Translations under genes and position numbers: made by a program | The notes under the pieces: generated by a model | The model's input: only the letters and a program-made list of their open reading frames with translations | What the model was told of the DNA's origin: nothing | The model's database searches: none | From: Pseudomonadota bacterium | GTDB lineage: Bacteria; Pseudomonadota; Alphaproteobacteria; Rhizobiales; Beijerinckiaceae | Reading direction: 5' to 3' | Assembly: GCA_023393655.1 (NCBI GenBank) | Contig: JAEWKP010000321.1 | Span: forward strand, 1 to 15,408 | DNA: 15,408 nucleotides | In this document: positions 15,276 through 15,408 of the stretch, piece after piece | Numbering within the stretch: the first letter of the stretch is position 1 | Layout: the number at the start of each line of letters is the position of its first letter

Positions 15276-15408
15276 TTCAGGACCTTGCCATAGGCGTCGA
15301 GCACGCTTTCCTTCATCACCTCCGACAGGGTCGGATGCGGGAAGATCGTGTGCATCAGTTCTTCCTCGGTCGTCTCCAGGTTCATGGCGACGACGAAGCC
15401 CTGGATCA
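15269..15408 (-). CDS. lpdA: Dihydrolipoyl dehydrogenase (E3), partial C-terminus
   Basis: Only the last 46 codons are in the window, ending with TGA at 15269-15271. They read FVVAMNLETTEEELMHTIFPHPTLSEVMKESVLDAYGKVLNA, the dimerisation-domain end of a pyridine nucleotide-disulfide oxidoreductase. HPTLSE carries the histidine-glutamate pair that acts as the active-site base across the dimer interface in lipoamide dehydrogenases. The enzyme reoxidises dihydrolipoyl groups of the 2-oxoacid dehydrogenase complexes using NAD+. The location upstream of lipA on the same strand fits a pyruvate dehydrogenase/lipoate neighbourhood. The N-terminal FAD and NAD domains lie beyond the right edge. Confidence 0.9.
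   Translation of the reverse strand, partial: IQGFVVAMNLETTEEELMHTIFPHPTLSEVMKESVLDAYGKVLNA

Overview
This is an ordinary, densely packed chromosomal segment from a high-GC alphaproteobacterium, most probably of the order Hyphomicrobiales (Rhizobiales). The evidence is the conserved order dusB(nifR3)-ntrB-ntrC-ntrY-ntrX-hfq-hflX on the minus strand, the fused ispDF gene, and lipA followed by a RatA/COQ10-like gene near lpdA. Bosea or Methylobacterium relatives would fit, but the genus cannot be fixed from the sequence alone. No mobile element, tRNA, rRNA, CRISPR array or phage gene was seen, and no stretch above 300 bases lacks a gene.

Layout. (1) Positions 1-786: a partial recX and the ribosome-rescue hydrolase arfB, minus strand, one base apart. 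(2) 824-1660: mazG on the plus strand, divergent from arfB and convergent with hflX. (3) 1673-3323: hfq-hflX, minus strand, with a structured hfq leader and a candidate promoter. (4) 3538-10929: the nitrogen block dusB-ntrB-ntrC-ntrY-ntrX, minus strand, with junctions from a 4-base overlap to a 61-base gap. It encodes two histidine kinase/response regulator pairs, the soluble NtrB/NtrC and the membrane-anchored NtrY/NtrX. (5) 11077-12812: ispDF-pncC on the plus strand, divergent from dusB. (6) 12813-15408: minus strand, reading lpdA (partial) - two small GlsB/YeaQ-like membrane proteins - lipA - RatA/COQ10-like gene.

How the genes work together. NtrB/NtrC and NtrY/NtrX set the nitrogen (and probably redox or envelope) response. 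Hfq and HflX act on RNA and ribosomes, and ArfB rescues stalled ribosomes. MazG cleans the nucleotide pool. IspDF feeds isoprenoid synthesis, which includes the quinone side chain. LipA makes the lipoyl cofactor used by the dehydrogenase complexes in which Lpd is the E3 subunit, and the COQ10-like protein probably serves ubiquinone use.

Novelty. I found no previously undescribed system. The points worth a second look are small: NtrX without a GAFTGA loop beside an intact NtrC, a 10-bp inverted repeat in the dusB/ispDF divergent region, A-R-N triplets overlapping the hfq ribosome-binding site, a palindrome in the ntrC-ntrY gap, a REP-like inverted repeat downstream of lpdA, and gene ends that abut in a shared palindrome.
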